Origin: Ceratothoa steindachneri
Lineage: Eukaryota; Arthropoda; Malacostraca; Isopoda; Cymothoidae
Assembly (NCBI GenBank): GCA_963969495.1
Contig: OZ018330.1
Span: forward strand, 52,824,348-52,888,347
DNA length: 64,000 bases
Direction of reading: 5' to 3'
Of this stretch, positions 26,888-39,865 are shown piece after piece; position 1 is the stretch's first letter, and each line of letters starts with the position of its first letter. The position numbers and the translations under genes are program-made. The notes beneath the pieces are model-generated. The model worked only from the letters and a program-made list of their open reading frames with translations. It searched no databases and was not told the origin of the DNA.

Positions 26888-27858
26888 CTAACCAAATATA
26901 GTGCATCTGTCAAGTGTTCATTTTACTTTGTCCAGCTTCTGTATATATCATATATATGTGGGCATTTCTCTTTTAAGCAAGGTTTATTAAATATTTCAGC
27001 ATACTTTGCTTTTATTTATTTCTTTTGGCAGGTTTACAGGTTTCTTATTACTTTCATGATTTCGTTAGGAAGCTTAGCGATTGATAAAATAAACATTTTC
27101 TGGGTTAAAGCGAAGGAAACTAGTAGTTAAAGCAAGTTAGCCTTTTATGTGTGTGCCAAACTATGGTACGTCAAATGTGAACTTTTAAAAACGCTTCAAA
27201 ACTACTTAAAAGCTTAGCCAAATTGCGAGAAATCGAAAATCACAAAAATCATCTGCCTTATGTGTTGATTCCATTAAAGGACTACTAATTTAATGTTCCG
27301 AATCAAGTTGTATATTCTTAATGACACTCTTCAAAAGGAGCCGATTCAGCTCTATTTCACTTACATTCATCTTCAACTCTGTCGACGGTGCATTTGAATC
27401 TGCCGTTAGTGCTGCTTCCTTGGCCACCGTCATTTCTTTAATATCATTACCCTTCTTCCAACTTCTATCCGTTTAATTTTTGTCTATTGATCTAATTAGG
27501 GCTAGTTTTCTTTTACCTCTCTACAGTTTTCTCTATTTGAATCTCTTTAAGGAATGAACATTGTTCTATTATCGCAGGAAAGAAAATCCATTTGCCGAGA
27601 CGAAAAACAAATCAGTTTTATCGCCCTAAATTGTTTCTGAGATTGCGCTTCCATTTTCATAGGCTTCCTCCTGCGGCGAATTTGAAAACAAAATCCGGCG
27701 AGGAAAAGAAAATAAACCAGAAGGAATTAAGTAGCCTGTAGTATATATATATATAAGGCTGTTCGGGCTAAATCTGTCGGTTTGCATTAAATAAAAAAAC
27801 ACAAATGTGTTTTAAAAATGTAAAAAAAATATCAACTAAATTATGACTGGTAGATAAC
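26888..27858. other. Unassigned sequence
   Basis: AT-rich and non-coding. Near 27762-27775, GGCTGTTCGGGCT is shared with the right end of the 23964-24883 element. A 10-base TA run precedes it. Confidence 0.4.
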
Positions 27859-27859
27859 A

Positions 27860-28545
27860 CTTTACTCAAAATAACCACCCTCAGCTTCCACCATGGCCTC
27901 AACGCGGCTCCTGAACCTGGCGCATGCGTTCCATACTGTGTCCCTGGGAAGCTCTTTGAACACCTCCTTGATCTTGGCCACCAGCTCGGTTTTGGGGTAG
28001 CAAGCAGAGATTATGTGGAGATAAATAACTTAAAAAGCACACACAACATAGATTCCGGCGTAGATGTTCGTGTCAAACAGATAGTAATCCATTGGATATC
28101 AATCGGGTGATCTAGGAAGCCATAAAGTGGGGCTGCTGAAATCATAGACATTCTCCGACAACCACTTGTGACTCTCTCCGGAAGTATGACCTCCCAGAAG
28201 CAACCCTATACAGCCAGGGGTTCACCACAATCTCCAGCAGCTTTCAATAGCAGTCTGAATTGAGCCTCAGATCCTACTCAAACATAAGGGGAGACATAAG
28301 TTCACCCTCACTGGAGACACATCCACAGACCTTCACTGTTTGGAAGGACTTGGTCCTCATGTTAGGTGGAATGTCACATGTATTATAAGCAAGCCACCTG
28401 TTGTTCTGGGTGTTGTGCAACTGGTCCTCCCAGAAGTTCTTTTGATCTGAGAAGAACCTGATTGTTCCCGGTTCAATAGGTGGCTTCAGCTTGTTCAGGG
28501 GCTTGTTGCCTTCGTCAAGTGGTTCTCCTTGAGGCGTGCTCAATG
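27860..28545 (-). pseudogene. Mariner-like transposase, degraded
   Basis: The reverse strand from 28545 reads NKPLNKLKPPIEPGTIRFFSDQKNF (about 28440-28515), with the first catalytic Asp in FFSDQ. NNRWLAYNTCDIPPNMRTK and VCGCVSSEGELMSPLMFE follow. A stop ends the first block. The C-terminal end is recovered at 27870-28000 as TELVAKIKEVFKELP and ARFRSRVEAMVEAEGGYFE. The middle (28010-28260), which should hold the other two catalytic Asp residues, is badly decayed. It is the same family as the forward copy at 10200-11172. Confidence 0.8.
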
Positions 28546-28557
28546 GGCCTCAATCAC

Positions 28558-29236
28558 TAACGAGATACCTCAGGGGGCAGTCCTTGGATCATTGTATTCA
28601 TTAGATAATAGATTGATTAGTAGGATCTCAAAACTGTCACATAAACGGAGCTAGGGCGCAGAACCCCTTCTAACTATGATGAAGAAGGAATGCAGCGACG
28701 TTAATAATTTTAGAGTCAGCGGATAAATAGCAGATAAACTTTAATATACGTAAATACCAGATCATGCACTTAGCATGTCCTACCTTAAAAGTTTAATATC
28801 ATATGAAGAGCTAAATCCTAGAATACGTTAACTTAGAAAGGACCGGGGAGGGGGATAGTTTCAGGGGACTGCAAAGAGTAGAAGCAATGCGCCGTAGCTT
28901 CTAGGAAACTAAACCGAATACTGAGATATATTGGCCGTAATTTCACTATTAAGTTGAAGAATATAATTATACCTCTGTAGAAATCGCTCGTGCGACCACA
29001 CCTCAAATACAAGCTGCAACTATGGCATCTAAACCTTATAAAAGATATAGCGCAGTTAAAGATAATGCACTGTAGGGGTACTAAACTAATTCCTGGGATT
29101 AGAAATAAGATATACGAAGAGAGACTTTACTCCAAAAACCTATTATCCTTTGAAAATAGACGATTACGCGAGAAATTGATCGAAGTATTTAAAATCTTAA
29201 AAGGGTTTTCAAATATTAATTATAGACTACTTTTCT
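28558..29236 (+). pseudogene. CR1-like LINE RT and C-terminal domain, degraded
   Basis: Starts with IPQGAVLG (about 28563-28590), RT motif B. A long decayed stretch follows. An open 82-codon segment (28990-29235) reads MRPHLKYKLQLW, then RGTKLIPGIRNKIYEERL and FENRRLREKLIEVFKILKGF. This last motif is the signature of CR1-type C-termini and is shared with the reverse-strand LINE at 63620-64000. Confidence 0.82.
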
Positions 29237-31895
29237 AGATAAACGATAGGGCATACACACGAACACACGTCAAAATAGTTTCAAATTCATAAATAAGCAC
29301 CTCTACTCTGCTCTAGCTCAAAATTACTTCAATTTTAAAATCAAACAAACGTAGAATAGTCTACTTTACCGCACAGTAGAAAGCACGCCAATTAACACGT
29401 GTAAAAACTGACTTGATGAGTATTTTACTAGGGTAAATATTGCATAATATGAGGCACATGTGAAAACGTCCCATACCAAAAAGAGTTAGCAAATATTAGG
29501 AGGAACGAGAAATAAGAAAGATGCCAGCGACTTCTCTCATCTATAGCTTGTGTATGAATAATTGTAGAGGAATGAACATAACGAGGACAAGCAGAAGCTA
29601 GTTTGTTTATACAGCGTCTCAAACATGGGCTAAGACTTTACCCCCTCCCCCCTTTACCCGCTGCCCAAGATGTGAAGTCGCTCGCAAAGAAGGATTTCGG
29701 CCAGCAGATTTCATAGTCAGTTAATATAAACATAAGAGGGTATGAGAGCCTTTAGAATGAGAATCATGCTGCCTAAGCCTTCCTCGGCAGAAAATCTATG
29801 AACAGGCCCACTGTCCCCTCCGATTGTTTATGTTTATTTTCGCCAAATAGGAGAATCTGCGTAGCAATCGAGAGAAGACGAGTCCCTGAGTCAAACAGTA
29901 AATCAAGAAGATAAGTAGAACTGAGCGGGACTTTCCCTCCCGAGGTCATTCCTTTGGTCACTTAGAAGAGTAGACCAGTGGTATCGAGATCAATTCTCAT
30001 ACCATTCTCGTCCAGAGAAAATCCCTTATCTCAGTTTTCTAAAAAAAAACAGAAATACCCCTCACCATTGAAGAATACCAACGTAAATTCCCATTCGAGA
30101 AAAAGATTCACCTCTTGGTTAAGTCTCATCATCGAGAAGTCCGAATTTGTAACACAGTGATCGGAATAATTTCCGTTCATCCAAGATCCCCTCACTTACA
30201 TCTTCAAGTCGAATAGCTCGCTACGCGCCTCCACCTACCCAGTGAGAAGCATCAGCTGTTTTCCCAACCTTCCTCACGTCCACGAGGAAGTCTCCAGTCC
30301 AACTCATCTCAAATCACCAAAGCGAGTAGACTCACTTTCAAGGTCGCCCAACTGTCGACTCCCTCTGAATTAAAGGTAAACGAATCCAAAACATATTTAT
30401 TTTTGTTATTTCCCATTCCGTGCGAAAGTGTATTTAAAGATTTAATATTTCATTCTTTTATGTAATTAAAAGTATATTTTTGTCTGAGTTGTTTAATTAG
30501 ATCCTCTAACGCTGCAAATGGCAATAGATATATCATAATACCAATCCTCCCTGGCTAAAGAGTTAAATTAAAGCACTCTTAGAGAAAAGTGGAACGGATT
30601 TACTCATGTACGTAGCAAACGTACATACGTACTCGCCCGTAAACCACGACAATGATGTTTTCAGCTTTCTTTTCTGTCTTTATTATAAATACTTACATAT
30701 TTTCATTTCATCGCCAGCAGGTTGAAAGTATGCATATATACAAATGTGTATCGTATTATCATTAGTAGTAGAAAAGAACGAAAACAAAATTATTGAATAT
30801 TTTATTAACAGTAGAGGTGCCACCTTTTTCCTGGCTATGTAACTGATAGATTACTTGACCACGTCTGTGGTAACCGTGCTTGCCTGAACGGATCCTAGGG
30901 CCTTTGCTGGTCTATTTTTTTTAGTTATTTTTTTTTTTCCTCTCTGTCTCTTTCCATGAAATAATTATATCTTTGAGAGCTAGTTAGATAGTTTTTAAAA
31001 CCTGAACGATGATTCATACCTTCAAATAATTATTATGTTTTGATATTTAAATTTAATTATTTGCTTACAACTTGTCTTGAAACCTGCACTTTGGCTCGAA
31101 TGACATGAGATAATAATGAACAGACATTACAGCTTTCATTTAAAATGTTAGAAGCACTAATAAAAAAGCCATCCCTAGATGACAACATTCTGAAAGTTAT
31201 GGTTAGGAGAAACCTTCTTGTATCCTTAAACGACCCAAAGCCACCTGTATTGAGAAAAATAATAATTTACATGAGCTGACACCAGACTAAATAATCTGAC
31301 GTATGAACCCCTAACACTGCCTTTAGATAGTCAAAATTGATCATTTATTTCTGAAAGTGGAATCTATACGATCATATATATATATATATTTTTTTACGAT
31401 GACACGATGCAAATGAAGCCATAAACAATTTCCAAACCCAGGCCTTATCCAAAATTGTGGTTACATCATATCTCTTCCTCTCATGGAAAAACAATTCCAA
31501 CCATTAGGTTTTGTTAAGAATTGGTTGGAATGCTTTGAGGGCTGTGAATGAAACAACCAGTTCTGGTCAACTGAAATGATGATATACTCTTCACAATAAT
31601 GCTTGGCCTCAAGTATGAAGGAGGACGCTACAGAAATTGGACAGGCTTATAATCGTAGTTTTCCTCCTTCTTCCTTATTTCTCTGAGGTATCTCCTATAG
31701 ACTCACGTTTTATTGAGAAAATTAATGAAGGAAAACAGAAAATATATTTATACAAGATAATAATTATATAAAATTAACCCGACTCACAACAAATTAAAAG
31801 GGCTAATAATAATTATTTATCACTCAAGTAAATAGGAACAAAAACTAAAATTGATAAATGAAATGTAAAAAAAATAGAGATTTTGGTTATAGATG
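29237..31895. other. Unassigned sequence
   Basis: No family recognised on either strand in 2.6 kb. 29640-30370 is less AT-rich with short open frames. A short TA run is at about 31373-31389. Confidence 0.4.
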
Positions 31896-31903
31896 GTTTA
31901 GAG
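31896..31903. repeat. hAT target-site duplication, left
   Basis: GTTTAGAG, identical to 34420-34427. Confidence 0.9.
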
Positions 31904-34419
31904 CAGTGGTTCACAAATCCATGGTCGCAGCCCAAATGGGGGTCACAGGATAACTACAAAAAATAAAAATTAAAAATAAATAAATTCAAACTGGGACAGG
32001 AAAATAGTTGTGAGTAATAAAGTACGATAAATGAAGGTAGAAAAAACATATACGAATATGATCAGATCCAATACTTGTACTGTACGCCAAGGCGGCTGCA
32101 GCTTGAATAGATCCATTTCTTCAGAATCTTCACTTCCGACGTAGCTGAGTTAATGGACAGTTGTGCGTATCGCGTAAGTTTTAGTTGCATGTTATTTCTT
32201 TATTTACTGAACTTCTAAAGATAATTGAAGAGTACAATATTTAATAGTCTAAAATAGAGGAAACAGCATAAGCTTAGTAATTATCACTCATAAAGGAAAC
32301 TTACTAAATATAAGGTTATTGTTATGACTGTTGTAATAAGGTTGGAAATTGATACTTGTATGTTTTATACTTGTGAGTATGTGGCTGAGCGTTTATGTCA
32401 CTTTATGAATAAGTAATATAAAACAGTGTATGGTGCATATATATTTGTTTTGCTAACGGATTCTTCTCCTATTCCACACTTTAACTTTAAAATCCGAGTT
32501 TTAATGAATTTCGGAGAGCTTATTTACGGCTTCAACCCAGACGTAAAGAGGTAAAGGCAAATATACGACCAATTGATAGCCGTTGCTTTTAAAAAAACTT
32601 GCTAAGATCAATATATATATATATATATATATATACACTCATTTCAGGTGTGAATTCCAGAGGTAACTATGGCTCAGCGCAAACAAAAATTGGCGTATAA
32701 ACCTGATTTTCTGAAATATGACTTCACACATCTGATAAATAGATCAGGAAATGTCTGCTCTCAGTGCATTCAGTGTCTGCAAGTCCTTGCCAATGAATTA
32801 ATAAATGAAAACAAACTAAAACATGACTTATGTTCAGTTCACGCCAGCTTTATTGAAAAGCTACTAAGTTACTGGAAGAATATGGAAGAACATGTAAAAC
32901 GAAGTCGGATTGATGATCCCTTAAGCATATATTTTTCTTTGGAGAAAGCTTCCTTGGCATCTTTTGAAGTGGCATGGTATATTGCACGATCCAAAAAGTC
33001 TCACAACATGGAGAGGAGCTGGTGAAACCAGCAGCATTCGATAGGGTGAAAACTACTTGTAGAGCAGATGTAGCTCTAATTGATCTCATGCCATTAGATA
33101 TTTTGTATCATTTAATTGTGGCACTGAAAGAAGCAGGTAAACTTTCATTGTAGAAAGATGAATCCGTAGATATTGCTGGCCAACCTCAACTCATGGTTTT
33201 TGTGAGGTACAAAGTAGATGACAGAATTCTGGAAGAATTTCTGTTCTGTAATTCCCTACCAACAACCACCACAGGAGAAGATAGCTTTGCTATGGTGGAG
33301 AGTTTTTCAAGAAACATAACATAAGCTGATTGAACTGTTTGGCTGTGTGTACTGATGGATCGCCATTGAGAATGGGCAGTCGAGTAAGTTTTGTAACTCG
33401 GGTTAAAGGAGAAAATCCTGATGTCATAAAAATTCACTGGTTTTTACATCGGGAAAACTTGTCCCCTCAACGTCTCCAGCCAGAACTTCATGTTGTACTG
33501 AAGGATGTTATCCAAATTATGAATTTTATAGAGGTTAGAGTTTTGAACTCGCGCATTTTCCGTAAAATGTGCGAAGAGATGGGATCACATCACCGGGACT
33601 TACTTTTCCACTCTGATGTCCGTTGGCTGTCTCGAGGCCGCATCCTTGGACGGGTTATTGAACTTAAAACTGAAATGAAAGTTTTTCTTCAAGAGAAGAA
33701 ACATAAGCTGGCTGATGAGGCTGAAAAAGTTCTTGTTCCATTTCGCACCACATACCTCTGTGAACATGGATTTTCAGCTCTTGTGACGATCAAGGAACCA
33801 AATTGATCCTCAACATAATCTACGCTGTTCTCTATCCATCAACATCAAGCCAAATCTGGAGAAACATATCCATAATATGAAGAAACATCATGGTAGTCAC
33901 TCAAATACTTTTTATTCAATTTTTCAATGAAGTCTACTTGAAGAGCTAGAAGAAGTTGGCAGCCAAAGGTTTTTTCTTTGTTTGCTTTTTGTTTCAGTAA
34001 ATTACATTAATATGAAAATGTACCTTTAATATCCTTCAATCAAAATAAAAATATTAGAATATATTAGTTATTAATTAACAGTGAATGTATGTAACATATA
34101 TTAGACAAAACTAAATGTAGAAACACTAAAGAAATTATTATATTTATCAACTGTTGAATAGTCAGAGGGGATCATTCATGAAACCGTATTATAGTTGACA
34201 GTCAAAAGTTTGTTTATCTTAGTATGCAGGTTTGCCTCCAATTATCTTCAATCAATATTATATTATATTTAATAATTAGTAACTTATAGTAAAATTCAGT
34301 AAATTTTATTTAAATGGATAAAACTAAAATAAAACTGAAATAATATTTCAAGCCTGAGGGTGGCCAGGCCAAAATCAATTTGTGGTCAGAGTCACGACAA
34401 AAAAGTTTGGGAAACGCTG
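31904..34419 (+). mobile_element. hAT-superfamily transposon, 2.5 kb
   Basis: The left end is CAGTGGTTCACAAA. The reverse complement of the right end is CAGCGTTTCCCAAA. Both are flanked by the perfect 8-bp duplication GTTTAGAG. CAG-starting short TIRs plus 8-bp duplications define hAT. The transposase relic inside runs forward. Boundaries are therefore precise. Confidence 0.93.
32669..33830 (+). pseudogene. hAT transposase (ZBED5/FAM200-like), internally deleted
   Basis: The N-terminus MAQRKQKLAYKPDFLKYDF begins at 32669. The first frame ends at 33025, and reading continues with breaks through a 'DESVDIAGQPQLMVFVRY'-like stretch (about 33160-33210). It reopens at about 33330 with CTDGSPLRMGSRVSF, HWFLHRENL, and the diagnostic HSDVRWLSRGRILGRVIEL (about 33610-33665). 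After KHKLADEAEKVL it jumps to FRTTYLCEHGFSALVTIK, the hAT C-terminal motif. About 150-200 residues usual between those points are missing. No upstream BED zinc finger is visible. Close relatives are domesticated in vertebrates as ZBED5/FAM200; this is an ordinary dead transposon copy. Confidence 0.88.
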
Positions 34420-34427
34420 GTTTAGAG
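34420..34427. repeat. hAT target-site duplication, right
   Basis: GTTTAGAG, identical to 31896-31903. Confidence 0.9.
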
Positions 34428-35016
34428 TAATGAAATTTACATAATCCAATGCCAGCGTTTCCTCTCATCGTGGAAGGACTGAAGTAATGGAAATATGGAA
34501 AAATAAATGAAAAGAATAAGAATAATAAGGAGAATTCAAGCTTAAAAGACATTGTATTAGCAAACCCTATGGCACAGACAAAAATGTTGGTAATTTATAC
34601 CAATTGATGAACTCTTAAATTCGCTCTCAGCCCCTCTTCAGTGTTGGAGAGAAATAAAGAGAGGGAGAGGAGACGGGGAAAATGAAATAAAATTGGGAAA
34701 ACCGCATTAAGTTAAATGGATTTTAATTTCCTTTTTAATCAAATTTACAGTGATACTATGCATATTGTGCAGTTTCGAAAATTAATCATATGACAATATT
34801 AATTTTTCTGCGGACAAAATTAAGTTAATTACGTTCTAAGTATTTATATATGTTTTGTAAATCTTCGAATAATTTTGGATAACTGCTGCTAGGCTTTGTT
34901 GTGCTGTGGTGCCAAATATGTTTTAGTCGCGTGCGAGTCTAGTCTTCGGTGATTCTACATCTCACTATGTCGGTCGGTCCCCGTTTTGCTTTTTTATTGT
35001 TTTTGTAATAACATTG
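34428..35016. other. Unassigned AT-rich spacer
   Basis: No supported features. Confidence 0.4.
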
Positions 35017-35450
35017 TTCCTATTCGGCCAATTTAACGAAATTTGAAACCTTTATGTTGTTTTACATTCTCAGGGAAGTATTTTGTTTGGCAATAACATC
35101 ATAACTATTTGGCCGATTCTAACGAAATTTGAAACCCTTATTTTGTGTTGGATTCTTTTTCGAATGATATAATTGCCAAAGTCCTTGCAAGATTAGCCTG
35201 GGAAGGATTTTGTTTCGGCAATAACATCATAACTATTCAGCCCATTCTTACGAAGTTTGAAACCCTTATGTTGTTTTACATTCTCTTTCGAATAATATAA
35301 TTGCCAAAGTCCTTCCAGGTTAGCTCGGTAATTATTTTTTTTTAGCAATAACATTATAACTATTCCGCCGATTCTAACGAAATTGTGACCCTTATGTTGT
35401 TTTAAATTCTCTTTCGAGTGATAGAATTGCCAAAGTCCTCTCAAGGTTTC
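35017..35450. repeat. Tandem repeat, about 127-bp unit, four copies
   Basis: The block AACGAAATTTGAAACCCTTA recurs with its anchor at 35045, 35131, 35259 and 35385. The spacing is 128 and 126 bp for the later copies; the first copy lacks about 41 bp. Each unit also holds AATTGCCAAAGTCCT and GGCAATAACATCATAACTAT. Open frames across it are incidental. Confidence 0.88.
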
Positions 35451-37010
35451 GTAGGTCTTAAGTCATAAATCAGAATAAGTGAGAGCACGCGACCTTTTGG
35501 TCAGCAGATATTGTTTCCTAACATGTTAGGAAAAGGCAACATTTCTGAAATTTATCCATACTGTTTTGAAGCCAAAATGTTTTAAAGTTTTTCGACAGTT
35601 TGAAAATGTTTCAACCGTGCTGCTTGAAATGGCGTAATAATGAAAGAAATTCGCTAATTCGATTTATTTTATTGGTAAATGTCCTGTCTACTTTAAAAGT
35701 AGCTATATATACAGTAAAAACTCCACCTCTCATCAAAAAATATACATATTTATATATATGATATTGTAACTCCTAAACGAAATTCAATGAAAATGTGACA
35801 TGACTATGTGTGGAAAATGTACATATTTTACATTGTAGACACCGGCACTAATCTTGGAATTGATGTGTCTTCAACGATATTTCGCATCAATATACCTGCA
35901 AAATAGCACCACATTTACTGTTTTTGCCCTTGCTAGGTGGTGTCAAGTATAGCACTGGTAACCATGTTGCAACTTACATCTGTAGGATTGCCTACCCCTT
36001 CGGCCTTAACTTCCGCAGAGGCGTACCCTATCAGCTCCAATATGCACGAGCAGAACTTTGGTTGTATCCCTTCTGCGCATTTCACTTTCTTTATTTTCAC
36101 CACTTCACAGACCTTTCTGTGACCTTTCTGCGTGAGATCCCCTCGTTGGTTTTCGCTTTACATTAAAATGAATCCCCTTTTTTGCATTCACATATCATGA
36201 GATTATCATATTGTGAGAAAAAAAAGCGTAAAGTTGAGTGAAGTGTGAATATCTGCATTATACACTCCACGAATAAATCAAAGAGGAGACTACTTGAAGC
36301 TTTCGGGTCAGAAGTGTACGAGAGTCTAGAAATTCCTCCACTCGAGAACATGGCAGGTCTTAGTGAGATAAATGGAAGTAATGGGAACCACGGATATGAC
36401 CACGGATCAAGAGACATATGTATTTCTTTCTAATCATAAAGAACTAATGTCATTTTAAACGGAATTATCATTCATTTAGCTCAATAATCTGAATAATAAC
36501 TTTTTAGAGCTAAAAATAAAATGCTATAATTTTATTTAAATAACGAAAATTAGAAATTACAGTTAAATTTGAAATGTAGAAGAATACGTTTACTTCCCAC
36601 GTGGCTTTGCTGTTTCTTGTTATATTCTTTTCGACGAAGATTTCCATTCTAATATTGTTGAGTCCCCTTTGGATTTAAAAAAAAAAATTGTCTTAGTTCC
36701 TCTTTCTCTTGTGCTGTTTCATGCAAGTTCAGGTTAATTTTCACAGTGTTAGCGTAGGATATGTCGAGATTAGTTTCAAAGTTTGGTAGTTTCGCTAAAC
36801 TTTCTTTGGGAATCGGGAGAGCAGAAATGCATTACTACTTCAGGATAACTAAGAGTTTGAATCGATGTTTAATTATATCTCTTTGATTTACAGGCAAATC
36901 CTTTCGAGGATAAAACCGTTTGTTGGATATCTTTGCTGCCCCGACATACTGATTGGTAAGTGTTGAGTTTATGTTTATTGTGAATCTAAGAAAGCAGGTA
37001 CTCCTGTGAC
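35451..37010. other. Unassigned sequence
   Basis: No recognised family. Short open frames at 35924-36166 and 36163-36433 have no similarity I can name. Confidence 0.4.
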
Positions 37011-37014
37011 CATA

Positions 37015-37860
37015 TGTGTTCACACACGTTAAACAGAAAAAAAACAAACAAATGGGTTTACGCACATTAAACCGAAAAAACAAACAAACAAATAGGTTCC
37101 ACAGATTTAACAGAAAAACAAACAAATAAATAGGTTCACACACATTAAACAGGAAAAGAAACAAATGGATTCACGCACATTTAACAGAAAAACAAACAAC
37201 AAATGGGTTCACGCACATTAAACCGAAAAAACAAACAAACAAATGGGTTCCGCACATTAAACAGAAAACCAGCAAAGAAACAAATGGTTTTACGCACATT
37301 AAACGGAAAAACAAACAAATGGGTTCACACAAATTTGACAGAAAACAAACAAATAAATGGTTTCACGCACATTAAACAGAAAAAAAACAAAATATAGAAA
37401 TGTGTTCGCACACATTAAACAGGAAAACAAACAAATAAATGAGTTGACACACATTAACAGAAAAAAAAACAAAGAAAAAAATTGGTTCACGCAGATTAAA
37501 CAGAAAACAAACAAACAAATGGGTTCACGCTAATTAAAAAGAAAAACAAATATGTTCACACATATTAAACAGAAAAAAAAACAAACGAATGGGTTCACAT
37601 ACATTAAACAGGTAAACAAAACAAATGGTTTCACGTACATTTAACAGAAAATAAACAAACAAATGGTTTTACGCACATTAAACAGAAAACCAACAAAGAA
37701 AGAAAGAAATGGGTTACGCACATAAAATAAAAACAAAAAACATATAAGTTCACGCACATTAAACATAAAACAAACAAAAGAAATGGGTTCACAAACATTA
37801 AACAAAAAACAAACAAACAAATGGGTTCACGCATATTAAACAAAAAAAAACAAACCGATT
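37015..37860. repeat. A-rich minisatellite, about 40-bp unit
   Basis: About 20 copies of a unit near AAATGGGTTCACGCACATTAA followed by ACAGAAAAACAAACAAAC. Length varies from 36 to 44 bp through the A-rich part, while GGTTCACGCACATTAAAC is conserved. A stray unit-like piece is near 38098-38135. Reverse-strand Phe-rich open frames are artefacts. Confidence 0.92.
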
Positions 37861-38519
37861 TCGATAGCATCAATCCAATATGGTATAATTTAAATCTTGA
37901 TTTCTGAATCGAATATACTTAACATTACTATTAAACTCATCATTTAAATCATTTAAATAACCAGTCAACAAGTTTGTTTACTTTTGTAGTGAACTGTATA
38001 AACTTCTATGGTCGATCTTGTACAAACAAAAGTTTTCTCATAGGAAAACGTCACATTCCAGACGAGGCCAGTCATCGTTCGTGCCTATGACTTCATCGCT
38101 TCACGTACATTAAACATAAACAAACAAACAAAGCTATTGTTTACATATTCAAGGAAAAAGACGGCAGTTAGATAAAAGCCAGGGACAAGTAACTCTCCCT
38201 TTGCTTCTTAATCCACTTTCTTGGGGATTCCGCGGCAGAAGAATGAAGAGATTACAATGTAACCCTGTCGGGGTGAGACCGCTGCCTGACCGGAAATACC
38301 ATCCAATACTGCCAGAGGAAACATAAACAAAGACCATCGAGACTACCAGCAGGCCCTCAGAAAGTGAACACCACGCACCATACGATTGCGGTTAGGTCAT
38401 TATTATGAACGTCGCTGTTCTATGTCACTTTTGCGTGTCTTTCGAAAACACACAAAAATTCCCCACTTTCCTCACCTTAACTAGAAGTTGCCTTTATCGA
38501 CCTATGACTATTCCCCCAG

Positions 38520-39662
38520 ACGTGTTCGAACCCGTATAACTGCTATGGTTAGAAAAGCATATCACCTATATTTTGGATGCAAGATTGGTGACCAGGATAA
38601 GAACTGAGATCATCACATATGCTGCAACACTTGTGCTACTAACCTTCAGCAATGGTTGAGCAGGAAGAGGAAAGGAATGCCTTTTGCTGTACCAATAACG
38701 TGACGGGAGCCAACAAATCATACCAACAAATGTTATTTCTGCATGGTACCTCTAGTACAAAAGGGCTTGTCAAAGAAGAAAAAGGAGTCCATCGAATATC
38801 CAAACATTCCATCAGCTATTCTCCCAGTTCCACATGGAGAATGTCTACCTGTTCCTGATGCATCAACTTCGGTATCCTTCGAGTCAGATAAGGAAAGTGG
38901 TGAGAAGGAAGCAGAGAAGGATGACAGCGCTGGATTACAGAATGATCCAAATGTTAATTAAGCATACTCCTCTATGCCACATCTCATAACACAAAGGGAA
39001 CTCAATGACCTTGTCAGAGATCTGTAACTACCCAAGAACAAGGCAGAGCTGCTAGCTCTCGTCTTCAACAGTGGAATCTCCTAGCAGCTGATGTGAAAAT
39101 GCAAAAATTTCGTGACAGTCAGCAGCAGTTCAACGATTTCTTCGTAATGGAAGGTGATTTAGTGGCTTGCAACAATATTAATGGTCTGATGAAAGCAGTT
39201 GGCATCAAATACGAACCCAAACACTGGAGGCTGTTCATTGTTTCATCAAAAACGAGTCTGGGAGGTGTTCTGCTGCACAATTGAAATAGTGAACAATCAG
39301 TTCCTGTAGGCTATGCACCACATATGAAAGAAACTTATGAGAATATAAAGCATACGTTGCAATGCAAAAAATATGATGAACATCAGTGGCAGCTCTGTAG
39401 TGACTTAAAGCTTGTTGCTCTTGTGATTAGCTTGTAGGGCGGAAGTACCAAATAATGCTGTTTTTTTGTGAATGGGAAAGCCATGCAAGAGGTTCCCACT
39501 ATATCAGGAGAAACAGGTCAACTTGTTGGAGCCTGGGATGAAAAATATTCAACATCCACCTCACACTGAACCAAACAAAATTTTGCTACCACCAATCCAC
39601 ATAAAACTGGGGCTCATGGGAAACTTTGTAAAAGCTATGTACAAATATTGTCAGGGATTCAA
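38520..39662 (+). pseudogene. Unnamed invertebrate protein family, 5' part
   Basis: Forward frames follow, in order, a protein family I know from many arthropod and mollusc genomes as unnamed (often multi-copy) proteins. AYHLYFGCKIGDQDKN starts near 38548. CCNTCATNLQQWLSRKRKGMPFAVP (about 38620-38695) gives a putative zinc-binding Cys pair. IPSAILPVPHGECLPVP is at about 38803-38853, ELNDLVRDL at 39000-39025, and HWRLFIVSSKTSLGGVLLHN at 39224-39283. HMKETYENIK is at 39322-39351 and LLPPIHIKLGLMGNFVKAM at 39582-39638. The segment ends CQGF-K. Several stops and frameshifts mean this copy is dead. Function is unknown. Multi-copy behaviour suggests a mobile or virus-like origin, but that is inference. 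Confidence 0.75.
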
Positions 39663-39683
39663 GTAGGTATGTCCAGCCCTGCT

Positions 39684-39865
39684 AAGGTTAGGATATGGTA
39701 GCTTAGGTTAGGCTCTTATGCCTGATGCGAACTTTTAGTACGGAGTGGGTATTTGGTTAGGTCAGGTTTTTCTTTTTAAAATCGTTGTTTTAGGCTCTTG
39801 TATGATTGGTAGGTTTTGGAAGGTGAGGTTAGGTTAGGTTATTTGTAAGAACGTTGTTTTGTTAG
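39684..39865. repeat. Scattered TTAGG-type motifs
   Basis: Several runs of one to three GGTTA units (39684-39710, 39825-39845, 39857-39870). Similar short runs occur at 41717-41750, 42369-42395 and 46711-46735. They resemble degenerate arthropod telomere repeat but never form a long array. Confidence 0.6.

Noticed and set aside
37015..37860. CRISPR-like array
   Set aside because: Units are adjacent degenerate tandem repeats without unique spacers, in a eukaryotic context.
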